A stretch of 64,000 nt of DNA from Stenopsyche tienmushanensis (Eukaryota > Arthropoda > Insecta > Trichoptera > Stenopsychidae): positions 186,001 through 250,000 of the forward strand of contig WACJ01000121.1 of assembly GCA_008973525.1 (NCBI GenBank). The letters run 5' to 3'. The notes beneath the pieces are model-generated. The model made no database searches. It was not told the DNA's origin and saw only the letters and a list, made by a program, of their open reading frames with translations. The position numbers and the translations under genes are program-made. Of this stretch, positions 12,241 through 24,496 are shown in pieces. Positions within the stretch are counted from its first letter, which is position 1. Each line of letters starts with the position of its first letter.

Positions 12241-13818
12241 AATATAATCAGCAATAAACTGTGTGAAAAATTTATATTAAATTTTTTTTATACTTCACAG
12301 ACTTTATCATAAATTTTATCTATTTTTTATAGCAAGTTACATGCACCTTTTGTTCCCTCATGACCTATTTTTTCATATATTGGTACATAAGGTGGCATAT
12401 CTGATATTAGACGTAGATGATCTCTATGTGAGATTTTTATTTTACGTGGTAATTTTCCATTTCTTTAACATAAGCTTAAGTTAGAATAAGAGTTAATTGA
12501 AAAAAGTTTCCAATTAAAAGAGGATCAAACTATTAATCGTCTCAATATATTCATGTAACCAGAGTAAACCTGGATCGAGATGATTAATCGGACATATTAA
12601 GATTTCCGATCTTCCATATTTATATAATAATAAGAGTGTAAAATCTGGTTCACTATACCAATACTAAGTCAAAAGCTATTTGGAATAGATAGACCATAAG
12701 TTCTAACTAAATATTTAAACACAGTTCACAGGACAAATTCAGAAAAATTGAACTTGAATTGATTGGATTTTGAACTATCGACATTATCATATAACAGTCC
12801 CCGAGAGCTTATTATGGATCATAAACATGAAATAAGATTGTTTAATGAATGGATGATAAAAGATGATTAAACTTGAACTAAGACGATGTCCCTTGTGACT
12901 GAGGTTATGATGATATGAAATAAATTTGTTTTCAAATATTGAGAAGCAATGAAATAGACAATGATAAAGCAACAAGCTATCCTGCTATGCCTGCATGGGA
13001 AACATACGCCTCATATAAGACCATTCCACGAGTATCTCATATATCGAAAACTACCATTAAATATAGATTTAGCGCTATCTATCTACAGTAGAAGGGCTAA
13101 ATTAGATCGTTCAGTAGTTGAAAAATTACATTATGATATTTAAAAACGACAGAAGTACACGAGCGCTATGGCATCGATAGGCTAAATCTATTTTGTAATT
13201 GAATAGGGTTCAAATGGCGCGCCCTATAAAACCAAATGTTTCCAATAAAAACACCCCGATTCTATTTTTGTGGAAATTAAAACGAATTTTTATGATGTCC
13301 GAATGTTTGATATTGATGGATAATGACGTTTAATAATTTTATTAAAATCCTGAAGCTCCATACGTCGAACGTTATCAATAGTTAATTCTGACTCTTCAAA
13401 TATTCACAAACAACGCACAGTCGAAAAAGTCTATATTTTTAATTCAATAGGAGTATTTGTAAAATCAAATAAATGTCAGTCAAATGAAATTGTATCAAAG
13501 CTTTGAATAGCATTAAATATTGACGACAACCGGTGAAAATGTCATTTTTCAGTATTGGAATAATCATACTTTACTATTAATATATTGTTTGAATTTATAA
13601 TGATGTGAAGATTATGATATTCCCCTCATATGCACCTATAAAAACATTAGTAAATATAATTTTTTACGTAAAATAAATTTATTACATGGTCCAACATATT
13701 TATTAAGGGGTTAAGGAGTGTTTTGCTACGTTTCACACATAGTCCTAAGTATCAGGGTTGTCGAAATATTAATTATTTTTAATATACAATTTTAATGAAG
13801 TATACCCAAATTTCACCA
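12241..13818. other. AT-rich sequence, no gene seen
   Basis: No convincing frame. Short frames at 12787-12975 (minus) and 12961-13143 (plus) have no recognisable content. A TTAAGGAGTG motif at 13711 looks like another worn end of the TTAA-type family that starts at 13819. Confidence 0.45.
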
Positions 13819-14395
13819 TTAAGGGATGTTTTTACCTTGTTGGGCCTTAAATTTATCAATTTTTTAACATTTTTTTAATGGAAAAATTATTAAATATAGG
13901 ATGGTGATATTTAATGTATTAAGTGGGCGATATTTATTGACCATAAAAATATTTTTTAAAGCTTGACAAAGTATGGAAGGGATGGGGGAGAAAAGTATGT
14001 CGGTGCGCGAGCGACGACATTCTTCACCATGGAAGTTTTAAGTCCTGAATAAATGATTTGCAGAAAAAAGATTAAACATATTTTTACTTTGTATAATATT
14101 GTGTATAGTTTAGACTATAATAAAAAGGAAATATTGGAAATAAAAAAAATAGTGAGCGATTGAAAAAAGTTCGTGTTTTTATTAACATTTTTTGCAGTTT
14201 TTTGTTCATTAAATAAAAACTTTTGAATATTTTTCAATAATTGTAGTCTATACGATGAAGACGTTTATTATACATGTATTTGCCAATTTTTATAAATAAT
14301 TCTCATCTAGGGCGTGTCGGAGCACTTCCATGAGCTTGGAAAAAGTAGTTTCGAGAAAAATGCGCTCAAAGTTCCTTTTGACATGAATTTTTAAT
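13819..14395 (+). mobile_element. Truncated copy of the TTAAGGGA-ended element family
   Basis: The left end TTAAGGGATGTTTTTACCTT corresponds to the terminal repeat of the element at 51408-51983. The interior aligns with the reverse complement of that element over several hundred bases, including the CATATTTTTACT stretch, the CGTTTATTATACA stretch and the core GAAAAAGTAGTTTCGAGAAA. The right terminal repeat is not found, so the copy is broken near 14395. No protein is encoded. Confidence 0.7.
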
Positions 14396-16003
14396 ATGTG
14401 ACTAAAATAGCACGAAAAAAATCTTGCAAATTTTCCTTTTAAAGACAATATTTAAACTATTGGATTAATTTGGTATAAAAGGTAGTTATCATGATATTTA
14501 AGGTATGAAAACTTCCATTGGTATTTACAATCATACCATTATTCAGAATTACTCGAAGCGGATTAATACATTTCGAATTATTCTATGCAAACTGTCCTAT
14601 GGATAGTAATAGCCATATCGATTTGTCATGAATTGAAATTGTCTCCTTTGAAGTGCTGCAAGCTAAGGTAAATAGCGCTCAGGGATTCGACCAGGTCATC
14701 AAACACCGGATTCTGAGGTAAGCCTATTTGATCAACCCAACACCTCCCACCCGATGGTATTTCCACGAAAGATGTATAAATATATGAATAGCGTAATTAT
14801 TTAAAAATCGCAAATGATGCGTATTTATACGTTTGTTTAAAATTTTCTCACATAAGAATTGTCGGAAATTCGTCGTTGAAATAATATGTCACACGAATTA
14901 TTCCATCGTTTGCACCATCAGAAGCACATATATCTTGGGTGGCAAAAGTGGCTAAGTTTTCTTGGCTGTGGCGAGCCTCAGATGTATGGTTATATAATGT
15001 CAACGTATTTTGAAATATTGTATCTGGCCCCTTTTGGCGTACCGTGCGTGATATATGGCGGGGCATTTTTGCGTTAGACCAGATTTAGAAGTTGTGCAGC
15101 TCCCGAAGGATCGCCGAAAACAAAGCAGAGCCACTAAAAGGAGCAGTTTGTCAATGCCAGATGATTCCCAGTGGTTGTCAAAAATATTGAATTACTGCAC
15201 CGTATGAAGTGTGGCCCGCCGATATCGTGTCTGGTAAACATCTAGAGGAAAAGCCGACCCACTAAATCACGAATAACACTCTCCCGAATAGCAGTCAGTT
15301 TCCACTATGCCATTGGACATTTTATACACTATTTCATACTCCAAAAATACTGCTTTAGCGGAAATTAACGGAGACTATTCAGACGTCAAAACAACCATGC
15401 GAAATCTGCCTGTATTGTTGAAATATTAGCTGATTCAACTCACACACGTCCATCATGGTCCCTGAAAGAACTCCCGTTTATCACAATGTACGATATTATT
15501 CGTCTTGATAAAACACACATTTTCATGACATTTAATACAATTAGCATTTCAATCGACATAGACTCGGTAGCATTTGTAATCATCACAATTATGCAGGTCC
15601 AAAAGCTACTAATTTAAACCACCATAACTGGGCTCTCTAGGATATGCTTTCATCCTCGTTGAAGACTTGCCTAATAATGTACATTCCCTGTTATTTTTAA
15701 TGGACACTTTGATCTCTAAAATACTGCTATTTAGGCAGACCCATGGGATTAAAACCTGGCAAATATAAGCTTTTATTGTGTAAAACTTTCATTATCGCGG
15801 ACGTTGTGAGAAGAAGCCGATTTCTAACAGAATATCTACATCTTTCGATGATATTAGTAATCACTGTTGCCCAAAATTATGATCTGTATCGATCTTAGCA
15901 TTTTTATCATGACTCACTGTTCAAAAGCATTCATTGAGTTCGTTTTAAATTAAAGCATAGAGCTTGAATACGCCATTATTACTTCCTGCCCTCAATCTCT
16001 ACT
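14396..16003. other. Single-copy, GC-richer region without a recognisable gene
   Basis: From about 14640 to 15800 composition is higher than the surroundings and no mobile element was recognised. Two opposed frames (14848-15066 minus, 14886-15077 plus) overlap and neither resembles a known family. It is a candidate for conserved non-coding DNA or an untranslated exon. Confidence 0.35.
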
Positions 16004-16470
16004 TGTATGCGTATCGTGGGCGATTTGCCATACACACGTAGTAGCGCTGTTAACAGCGACATCTTCTGTCTCTCTTCAGGTGCGATGTGTTATTTTAACA
16101 GTGCCATCTCTTGTGGCCCTGCGGAGATATTGCACCTGCATATCGACCGATCGCTTCTTGCGCGTGCACCGTTGCCGGTTGGGTATTGACGCGCAGAAGG
16201 CGGGAGTCGGGAGAGTCGTCGGTTAGCCTTGGCTACGGGAAGACGTCCCTCTTGCTGCCAGATCTTTTATCTCTCTCTTGTATGGAATAAATAGTTATTT
16301 AGAGAAGAGAGTCTTTCTATTCGACGCCCGTCTATTCCCATCCATTCGTCCAGAAACATCACGGCCCGATAGAAGAACGAACCCGTGTGCTGGCGCGGCC
16401 ATCCCGACGAGCACGTGGGGGCGGGGAGCCACCCGGGAACTCTGCACCGAGAGCCCCCCCCCCCCCCCAA
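16004..16470 (+). mobile_element. LTR of a retrotransposon family, copy 1 (plus orientation, solo)
   Basis: It shares a long block with 19096-19554 and 42623-42955 (both inverted): GGGCGATTTRCC near the start, the GCGCTGTTAACAGCGACATC block, CAGCGCCATCTCTTGTGG-like text, the GGCGGGAGTCGGGAGAGTC block, a CTCTCTCTT run, then GGAATAAATAG with an AATAAA signal near 16286. Length near 460 bp, a poly(A) signal and TGT..ACA ends in copy 2 make an LTR the best reading. No internal retroelement sequence flanks it. The right end runs into a 15-base poly(C) tract (16454-16468), so its boundary is uncertain. Confidence 0.65.
16454..16468 (+). repeat. Poly(C) tract, 15 bases
   Basis: An uninterrupted run of C lies at the right end of LTR copy 1. 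The other copies have short C-rich text here (CCCCC), so this is probably slippage expansion. The exact length may also be uncertain because of sequencing error. Confidence 0.8.
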
Positions 16471-18744
16471 ATGGTTTAAATTAATGTTTTTTTTTATTAC
16501 ATTTGAATTTAAATATTTATAAAATCCATTTTTTATATAACGTTTCATTTCTGTTACGAAAAAAAATACAATTCCAAGCTCCTCAACTTTCTGTCAGCTG
16601 AACAATAAAATCTGGATGAATGCTGGATGAACGATACATTTCTATATTAAAACAATTTTTATTTGATTTTTGTGCTAATTTATAGATAACCAGTAGTACG
16701 TGTCGCCGTTGTCTTGGGTTCAGATTTAGTTTTAATTTAAAATAGAAGGAACGTGGGTTTTTTTGCAACATAAACCATTTTAACGTATAAAAATATGCAT
16801 TTATTTTTGTCACGTATTTAATACATCAAAGTGTAGGAAGGTGGTTGGGGTAAAATGGGAGAAGAATTCCTTTGTTTTACGTAAACCCAAAAGATGCAAA
16901 ATGTATGGAAAATTTTGTCCAGATATGAGAAGTGAGATATCCGTGAAAATAGGGTAGATTAGGGTTACACTATTTTCCCTATGGTCCTAGAGTCTGCTTG
17001 AACAAAATTTAGAACGGATGATAAAATATATGCAAATATATCTAGAAGTAATGATGGTATAATCAAGAAGAATAATAAAATGAAGCTTCGAAATTAGATC
17101 GAAAATTTATATAAATCAATCCAAAGTCCCTTTGTATATTTTGCATATTAATATGTTAATAACTCTGTTAAATATCTTGGTAGTATTTATAAACCATGTT
17201 AAAATAATCGATACTAAATCAGAACGTGTTGCCATAAGTTAACCTGATTATAATTTTAATTCATAAGCCCTTATAAGGGAATGATAGGCTTTATAAGATA
17301 CGATATCATAAAAGTCCTGGACGCAGTATAAGGTTTATTTAAAATTATTTTTACTATATCGAAAACTAATTATTTTATACTTAATTTAGTTGAAAAATAT
17401 AGTAATAATATAATATAACACGAAAAAGTAAAAAATCGCCAAGTTCTAATACCCAAATAAGTTGACATTTAAAAATTTAAATTAGATTGGCAAAATCAGG
17501 TATTATCCTTTTTTGGACAAATGGCGTAATGATCACCATATATTTTTCCTATCCTGACTCCATCTTGCTTCCATTTTAAACGTTCATCAATTTTTCTTTA
17601 TAATCTGCAAATGCTTCTGCATATGACTTCTTCAAATGCAGTAGTCATACAAAAATGCATGATTTTATCTGTTTTAAGTATTTAAAACATTTGAGCGATC
17701 ATTTACGATAAATACTAAAAAATGAAGTGTTATACGAGCTTAAAAAGCTCTCATATAAATTTAAAATATATAGAATACGCCGCGAGCTTTATCTTTAATA
17801 CGGACACATTATACATTCGTAAAGATACTTCAGGAATACTGAACAGCCAGGGACGTAGCTAATGGCCGCACTTCATCATACTCAAGAAAGGGTCAAGAAA
17901 AATTATATAAGAAGACTTTTTTAACACGATATCATATGTAGGGTTCGTGTATCTCAACCCCCACTTGCCCCCTTCCAAATTTATGCCATCCAAGTAAACG
18001 CACTCACAGAATATTTGCTTGCAAAATTATTGATGTGCTGGCCTAATGTAATTGCCTTATTTATGTCTTTATATCTTTTTTATTACTGTTTTATCACGCT
18101 TTTTCATAAAGAATCTCCATAAAAGAGTCTTTAATGTCATTTCTTTATGTTCCCTGAGGTACCTTTTCATTACGAACGTATCTCCTAATTAAATGGATTT
18201 CAATGAAAAATTACGACTCTATTTACGAACTCTGCTTTATTGATGGCTCCAAGGAAAGCGATCTTTCTGCAAATCCTACAACTATTTTTGTTTTATGTTT
18301 GTTTTTGCTTAGTCGTTTGATATATTGGAGTTATATAAATTCCGGCGAAGGTGTATTTATTGCGACAAAGCCGCGAGAAGATATGCTCCAGTTAAATCAA
18401 AAGTTTAAAGCTCCCGCAACCTATGAATTGTGTTTTCTAACCATTGTAATATGGAAGTTTGCCAATTTTTGCGACTTTTTCACGAGCTTTTGATATCTCA
18501 TAGCAGGAAGGAAGTGGATATAAATATTTGATAAGACAACACATAATTTCAGCATTGTTAGGAGACCGGATGACATAAAGATACCTTTTTCTTTAGCGTT
18601 ATTACGCTTCAATTATTTTTTCATCGGTTGAGTTTCATCGTATTTACAAAAATTTAATTTCAAAATTTCTCTTTTAAAAGAAAATATTGTCTCTCAAATT
18701 TAATATCAATATTACTATAGTGGGTTAGCTCCTGGATTCTTAAC
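16471..18744. other. AT-rich sequence, no gene seen; possible mobile-element end at 17846
   Basis: There are no convincing frames. The CAGGGACGTAGCTAATGG motif at about 17848 resembles an element end that is widespread in invertebrate genomes, but I could not find its partner and the call is weak. The plus frame at 18203-18493 (96 codons) has no recognisable motif. Confidence 0.4.
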
Positions 18745-18805
18745 ATACGGGATGCAGCAGGAAAACTTCCTTATTTGAAACGTGCGCCCTGAAGTATTTT
18801 TCATA
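18745..18805 (+). mobile_element. Fragment of the GTGCGGCATGG-type MITE
   Basis: TACGGGATGCAGCAGG, then AAAACTTCCTTATTTGAAA, then a GCGCCCTGAA block match the terminal repeat of the complete MITE at 59175-59436. The matching right end was not found nearby, so this is a single worn end. Confidence 0.65.
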
Positions 18806-19095
18806 TTTAATTAAATGCTTTTGAAGGTAACTAAATTTAAGTTTTATTAGCATATTAAGCATCCAATATTCACTATAATTAACAATATCCAAAACAGGTA
18901 AATCATTAAAAACTTGCTAAATTTTAAATCTGAAAGTATTTATCTTTGGATGATTTTGTCTCCAAAATTAGTTTTATTAAGATTTTTTCAAATAAAACAT
19001 ATTTTAATTATTATTTTCAGAGGTAAAAAATACTAGTCTTGTGTAGAAATTTAAAATACAAATTTATTATTTATTTCACACACTTCTGACACCAG
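18806..19095. other. AT-rich spacer
   Basis: Nothing recognised. It may be internal sequence of the MITE-related fragment to the left, but no match was seen. Confidence 0.4.
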
Positions 19096-19554
19096 TGTAA
19101 CATTGAGGCGGAGGCGCTCTTGGGGGCAGAGTGCTCGTCAGGATAGTCGTGCTAGTGCACTTCTAGCGTTCTTCTATCGAGCCGTGATGTTGCTGGACGA
19201 ATGAATAGACGACAAATAGAAAAACTTTTTTCTCTAAATAACTACTTATAACACACGAGAGAGAGAAAGAGATATCTGGCTGTAGGAGGGATAACCTCCT
19301 GCAGCCAAGGCTAACCGATGACTCTCCCGACTCCCGCCTCGTCCGCGTCACTACCCAACCGGCAACAGTGCACGCGTCAAAAAAGAGATCGGTCGGTATG
19401 CAGGTGCAGTGTCTCCGTAGGGCCACAAGAGATGGCGCTGTTAAAATGACACATTGCACCTGAAGAGAGACGGAAGATGTCGCTGTTAATTTGGCGAATT
19501 AAATCTGCTCAGATTAACAGCGCTATGTGGGGATGGTAAATCGCCCATGTTACA
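19096..19554 (-). mobile_element. LTR family copy 2, complete (minus orientation, solo)
   Basis: The termini are TGTAACAT and ATGTTACA, a perfect 8-bp inverted pair of the TG..CA kind expected of an LTR. Total length is 459 bp. Across most of its length it matches copy 1 (16004-16470) inverted. No retroelement interior adjoins it on either side, so it is a solo LTR. No clear 4-6 bp target duplication is visible (ACCAG on the left, ATACA on the right), which suggests age or rearrangement. Gypsy or BEL type cannot be told apart from an LTR alone. Confidence 0.75.
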
Positions 19555-19795
19555 ATACACTAAATTTAATTAATGTTTTAATAATAGCTTGAAGCTATGA
19601 GATTAAATTTTAAAAAAATTAAGCCTAAATCCAAATCTAAAATAAAATAATTATCAATATAATCGAGATAGCGACGTATTCTAAAAATCCGTTTGCTTTA
19701 AGTATTTAGGTACATTCTACGGATAGGCTAACATAAACAAAGGTCCTTATAAAACTCTACTAAATAGTGAATTATAGAAGCATTTTGCATAATAT
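19555..19795. other. AT-rich spacer
   Basis: No feature recognised. Confidence 0.4.
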
Positions 19796-19799
19796 GATC

Positions 19800-19890
19800 T
19801 GTAGGTAGAACCTCGGTTAAGCGGTTGGATACATAATTCAATAATCTTGAGTTCAAACCTACAGGAGATATGGCTGGCAACCACATTTTT
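19800..19890 (+). repeat. tRNA-like SINE head or tRNA pseudogene
   Basis: CTCGGTTAAGCGGTTGG resembles an A box, and GAGTTCAAACC, about 30 bases later, a B box. Cloverleaf stems are not maintained and there is no terminator, so it is not a functional tRNA gene. It resembles, weakly, the SINE heads at 32815-32880 and 39706-39775. Confidence 0.4.
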
Positions 19891-21479
19891 AAACACATAT
19901 TCACTATGAAAAGCCATATAAAAATGATTGGCAATAGTTCCACGAAAGGGGACTGCTATAAGCCATTCAAGTTAAGTCAATGAGTTTAAATATTGGGCTG
20001 ATGATCTATGATATTTTAAAATATTAACGCCTTTGGAATGCGTCTGTTCTGCGCCTCGAAAACCTTTTAACCCTTTCCTCACAAGGAGTGCAAAATTTGC
20101 AAACCAGGTTTAGGCGGATGCATATTAAATTCGCAAATACACCCCTAAATTGTTGCTATGTGTAATTTTGCAGTGTGTTAAATAAGCTGAATGGGTCGGT
20201 GATAATAACTTTTATCCACCATATAAGGTTGTAAACTTCTTTCTGGCGTATGAGTTGCGGCGTTATTGCCCCTTCGGGCCATATCGCACTGTTACTCCGG
20301 ATATAATAATATTTTTAACTCCATTTTATGGGAATTATCAGAGGAAACGGCATATCTGCGTCAACATTTTGTTTACCGATAGTAATGTATTCATGTCTAC
20401 ATTTTCAGCTAAATTTGTGCAACGCTGAAAAGTTTTTTGCGAGTCGTAACGTTACATAAACTACGGAAGCAGTTCTGTGGGGGGTGGTATCTGCTGCCTC
20501 GTTGTGTGTGCGTCATCCCTCCCCAACTTCGTCTATTTAAACTCGGTTCACCCTTTTTATCTATCAAGTGAATGTGTGACATTCGTAAAAGCAAACATAT
20601 TTTATGCTCGTTTTTAAATCACTTCTAAACTTCACGTTATGTACGGATCTACTTGAACCCACGCAAGGGTTGGTGGTGAAAACACTTTTATTGCTAGTCG
20701 TATAAACTCAATCTCTGATTGACGACAAACATGTTTTCTCTTCTTGGAATAAGGGATTCTAGATATATTGCAGTTGATAAAATCTGCATTGTCTTACGAA
20801 AGATCGGACACTCGTTAAGCATAGATTTATGAAGACTTTAATTAATTTATTTTCATTGACTCCATATACGTTTCAAATATTCATAAGCTTCTTATTCTGG
20901 AAAAAAGTCGAAATTTGTCACAATATCAAATAAAATATGTCTCACGAAATGCACAGTAAAAGTTATTCGCTGATATACAAAAGAAGTGACATAAGCATAT
21001 TTACATCCTGCACTTGCATTTGAAACTTCTGAATACATTTGAAACAAATTTGTTTTCTTGGAATATTTTTGCGATTTCTAAAAAAAAAATCTAGAGTATT
21101 TCTGTAATATCTTAGTGCCAAATCCAATTGAGTGTGAATATCAAACTATTATCAATGTTGATTTAAATATTTCTACTGATTAAAATACTAAAGACTAATT
21201 CTAATTAAATATGTCTAACATATTAAATTTAAATTAAGTTGTATTTATGAAAATATTTAAAATATTTGCTTTTACCATAAGATTGCGGCATCATTAATTT
21301 TTAGTGATATATGTTCTTTCGATTCAAAAGAAATGCTTATAAAATATTCATTAGATGTTCTTTGTGTAGCTTGTGAAAGTGAAAATTTCAACGAAAATAT
21401 ATTCAGATTTATTTAAGCATACAAATTAACGTATAATCATTTAATACATTTCATTTACCAACCGTAAGTTTTTCCTTTA
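19891..21479. other. Anonymous sequence, no gene seen
   Basis: The minus frame at 20409-20594 (61 codons) is unassigned. A TTAACCCTTTCC motif at about 20070 resembles the ends of TTAA-type elements, but no partner was identified. The rest is AT-rich. Confidence 0.4.
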
Positions 21480-21520
21480 TCTATAATTATAGGAAATGTT
21501 TGATTTCCTATAATTATAGA
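21480..21520. repeat. Perfect inverted repeat, 18-bp arms, 5-nt loop
   Basis: The left arm TCTATAATTATAGGAAAT (21480-21497) is exactly complementary to ATTTCCTATAATTATAGA (21503-21520), with GTTTG between. Each arm itself contains the palindrome TATAATTATA. The stem stops abruptly at both sides. It is too short for a usual animal microRNA precursor. It may be the centre of a palindromic miniature element or a cruciform-prone site. Confidence 0.9.
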
Positions 21521-21715
21521 ATATCTAGGTAACATCTAAAAAAGTTAATTAACCTTTAGTTAACTATTGAAGGTGGTGACCGTCAGTCATAGTATCATAG
21601 GATATAAAGAAAAGACAGACACACACTATTTACGTTTTATCTTGTTGAATCGGTATAAAACAGGAGTACATGATATTTCTAGCACATTTTAAGGGTTTTA
21701 CTGCACTTAAGTATA
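21521..21715. other. Spacer between hairpin and Tigger copy
   Basis: No feature recognised. Confidence 0.4.
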
Positions 21716-22889
21716 CTCAGGCCTCGTTTAACACGGTTTAATACAACTTAAAATTCTTCCTGAAAAAAGTTGTGGCCAGAAGTAGTCTCTTTTGAAAATG
21801 TTTTACCATCAATAGAAGATAAATACTAAAGGACAATAAACATTTGTCGTGATATTGATGGAGAAGGTTTTGATGATATGAATATTCATGACACCCAAAA
21901 AATATTAGAGGATCTTACATTAACGAATTAGTTGAAATATTAAATTAATCTACCACAATTAATTACTCAGAAAATATTTGCAGTAAAGTAGTTACATGTT
22001 TCATATTAAAAACAATTATTTAAGGTATAGAATTGACAATTGACTATAGAAAATGATCGTATAATGGAAAAAAGTTTAAAATCCAAGAGAGAATTACAAT
22101 AGATTTTAGAACCTTATAATGAAATACGTAAAGATTTATACGCTAAAATCAGACAATCGCTTATTACCAAATTTTTGAAGGCTAAAACCAAATATACTCC
22201 AGATTTCTCTGATGATGAAAACCCACAACAGATCTCGAAAAAGAATAAACACATAGAATTATAAGTGATAGCGATGATGAATGAATGAGAAATTATATAT
22301 TATCAAAGTTTCTTTTCAATTACACGTTAAATAAATACATTTGAGTATAAATACAATGTATGTATAAAGTTGAAGTGACGAAACGCACAAATGTGTGCGC
22401 ACGGTATTTATAGCATTAATATTAATTTCCCGCAATTTTTTAGGTTTTATATTATTTTAACACGTTATGAATTTGAACCCGAAAATTCATAATACAGATC
22501 AAAGATCTAATACATTGTACTAAAACTTGTTCTTGTTAAATTCGACCTGGATGAATTAAAGCTTTATGGCTAAGTGGAGAGAAAACAGCCGTACAGTGAG
22601 AGATCATTATTTAATGTTCAACTGGTATAATTTGATATTTCTAGTTTTGGTTCTTCAGATTGTATCATAATTGATGGACTTCGTATAACACTGATATTAT
22701 ACTGTATGTTTTTGATGTAACACGATTGATGAATTGTGGATTAATTTTGTAAAACAGGCTTTATATACACGATTAAAAAAATAATATGTTTCATTGGGTC
22801 ATACAGTCATAGATTTCGCGTATAACACGGATATTTATTATGCGACGTTTTTGTGGAATCATATGATCGTGTTATGCGATGCCTAGATG
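21716..22889 (+). mobile_element. Tigger/pogo transposon relic A
   Basis: TA lies at both sides (21714-21715 and 22890-22891). The left end is CTCAGGCCTCGTTTAACACGG. The right end, reverse-complemented, is CATCTAGGCATCGCATAACACG. These ends match copies B (24497) and C (28888). The interior keeps only the C-terminal part of a Tigger transposase followed by 3' untranslated sequence shared with copy B. Near the right end the terminal motif CGTATAACACNGAT occurs twice (about 22684 and 22818), so the end appears duplicated. The front of the gene is deleted. Confidence 0.85.
22046..22264 (+). pseudogene. Tigger transposase C-terminus remnant
   Basis: The frame reads IENDRIMEKSLKSKRELQ, a stop, then ILEPYNEIRKDLYAKIRQSL, followed by ITKFLK and an acidic tail DFSDDENPQQ. 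This is the usual C-terminal part of Tigger transposases (a block of the type NDPNLERSLKVKR, then YKEIYKDL, then LTKFF). The frame holds an internal stop and lacks the DNA-binding and DDE domains. Copy B on the minus strand holds the same text with its own defects. Confidence 0.85.
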
Positions 22890-22891
22890 TA

Positions 22892-24230
22892 CATAAACAT
22901 ATGAATAAAATTATGATCTTTGTGGAAAATGTTCGATCAAAAATATTATTGTTATCTTTGGAATTGCGTCGATAAGAATCACCATTGATCCCCAATGGCT
23001 CCAATACATTTTCATGGAATTTTGATAAGCCATCTATTTTTATCTTCTCGTTTGCTTCTTATAATTTTGAGCCCAGCTTAAGTTACTGAAATCACTTAAA
23101 GGAAAGTGACAGCGTCTACAAAGGAATCACAAAGGCAAGATCGCTTGTACGACACTGTCACCTTCGAGACCCTCAAGAATCACATCGAATTTAATATCTC
23201 AGTGTCTTCCACATTGGCAAATGTTGTTCCAGAGATGGAACGGATGAATGGAGAATACTTGGTTCGCGGAACGAATCCAAAATGTAATTCAGATGTTTTA
23301 TCACGTTTCGAGAATTTATTGTTTCTCAGTTATCATTCGCGCGTTGGTGCGACGATCAGCATTAATATTCAAGGTTCTCTGAGAAGAGTTTTCCTCGTAT
23401 TTCGCCTTCATCTACACAGGTGAGTTATGGTGGAGTGAGTGCACACCCTATAAATAATATCTCCTAAGTGATTTATTCCACGTGAAGAGTAGATTCGAAG
23501 GCGAACTTTATGCGCCCACTGTACGCACACCTCCATTGTTTCCATTCAACGCTCCACAAATTTGAGAAATGTGAATAAATATTATCCTTTGGTATTCACA
23601 TTTCGTACACATTAATCTCCCGCGGGATTTTTTCCCTCGATTTCGAGCCCGAAAAGGCGGACGAAACAGGTACGTCAAACAAAAAATAATACAAGGAAAA
23701 ATTACTAATTTGCGAAATGTATACATGCGAAAACAATTTATTTTTGGCGCTTGAAACGTAAGCATTTTTTTCGCAATTGAAAAAAATTGGCTCAGAATCC
23801 AGAGAACGCTTAAAAAGTCATTCAAAACGTGTTATTCTATTACAACCGTGGCCACCTCCACGCGGGGTGGGTAGAATGTACTACCCAAATAATTCAAGGA
23901 ACTCAATTTCAAACACAAATATGATACATTTCAATTTCTACAATAAAATGTATATGTTTGTTCAATGTCAAATAGCATCCTTATATTTAAATTTTATTTA
24001 TAAAAATAGATTTTTTATCTGTAAAAACATGTTTTTTTTAGGAACAATCGTACTTAACCCATCATAAAAAATGACATTATTGGAGAAAATAGATACGAAT
24101 TACTTCTCAAATAAAAATATAATACAATATAAGCTTCATTTTTGCATAAGTATTATATAATAACATCAAAAAATTAGCTTATTTAATACATAAGTGAAAT
24201 TAAACAAGCGCTAATTCTTGAAATCTTATT
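22892..24230. other. Mixed sequence with a GC-richer island, no gene recognised
   Basis: Between about 23100 and 23660 composition is higher. A plus frame at 23106-23423 (105 codons) starts at GTG, so it is not a natural eukaryotic start; it could only be coding as an internal exon. A minus frame at 23508-23825 (105 codons) follows. Neither resembles a family I know. Confidence 0.35.
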
Positions 24231-24231
24231 A

Positions 24232-24400
24232 AAATGGTATGGGTTCAAATCTAGATAATGGGAAAATATTTCTTAAATCAATATATTTGGGAGGTTGAAT
24301 TAATATTTCTGATTTATTCCCAGAGTTAACATTATATTTAGGTTTATAATCATCAATAAAATTGAGTAGGGCCACTTATGAGTGACTGATTTACGGCAAT
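24232..24400 (+). repeat. SINE copy (tRNA-derived), partial
   Basis: The B-box-like GGGTTCAAATC is followed by GGGAAAATATTTCT, AATATATTTGGGAGGTTG and TTAATATTTCTGAT. The same order is found at 39740-39835. The A-box part is too worn to recognise. It is non-coding and of the tRNA-derived SINE type by its B box and conserved body. Confidence 0.6.
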
Positions 24401-24496
24401 AGTTTTAATATAATTGCAAAATAATGATGATTTTATAATGTATTCTTAGATTGTTTCCATGCATGTAATAAATACAAATGCATTAGGGCCATTATA

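Noticed and set aside
16007..16548. Several frames of 60-93 codons around 16.0-16.5 kb
   Set aside because: They fall in LTR copy 1 and its poly(C) end and are not conserved in the other copies.
19163..19459. 98-codon minus-strand frame
   Set aside because: It lies wholly within LTR copy 2; the same LTR in other copies does not keep the frame.
19800..19890. Possible functional tRNA gene
   Set aside because: A- and B-box-like motifs are present but the cloverleaf stems do not pair and there is no T-run terminator.
23106..23423. 105-codon plus-strand frame
   Set aside because: It starts at GTG, not a natural eukaryotic start, and has no recognisable domain or splice signals.
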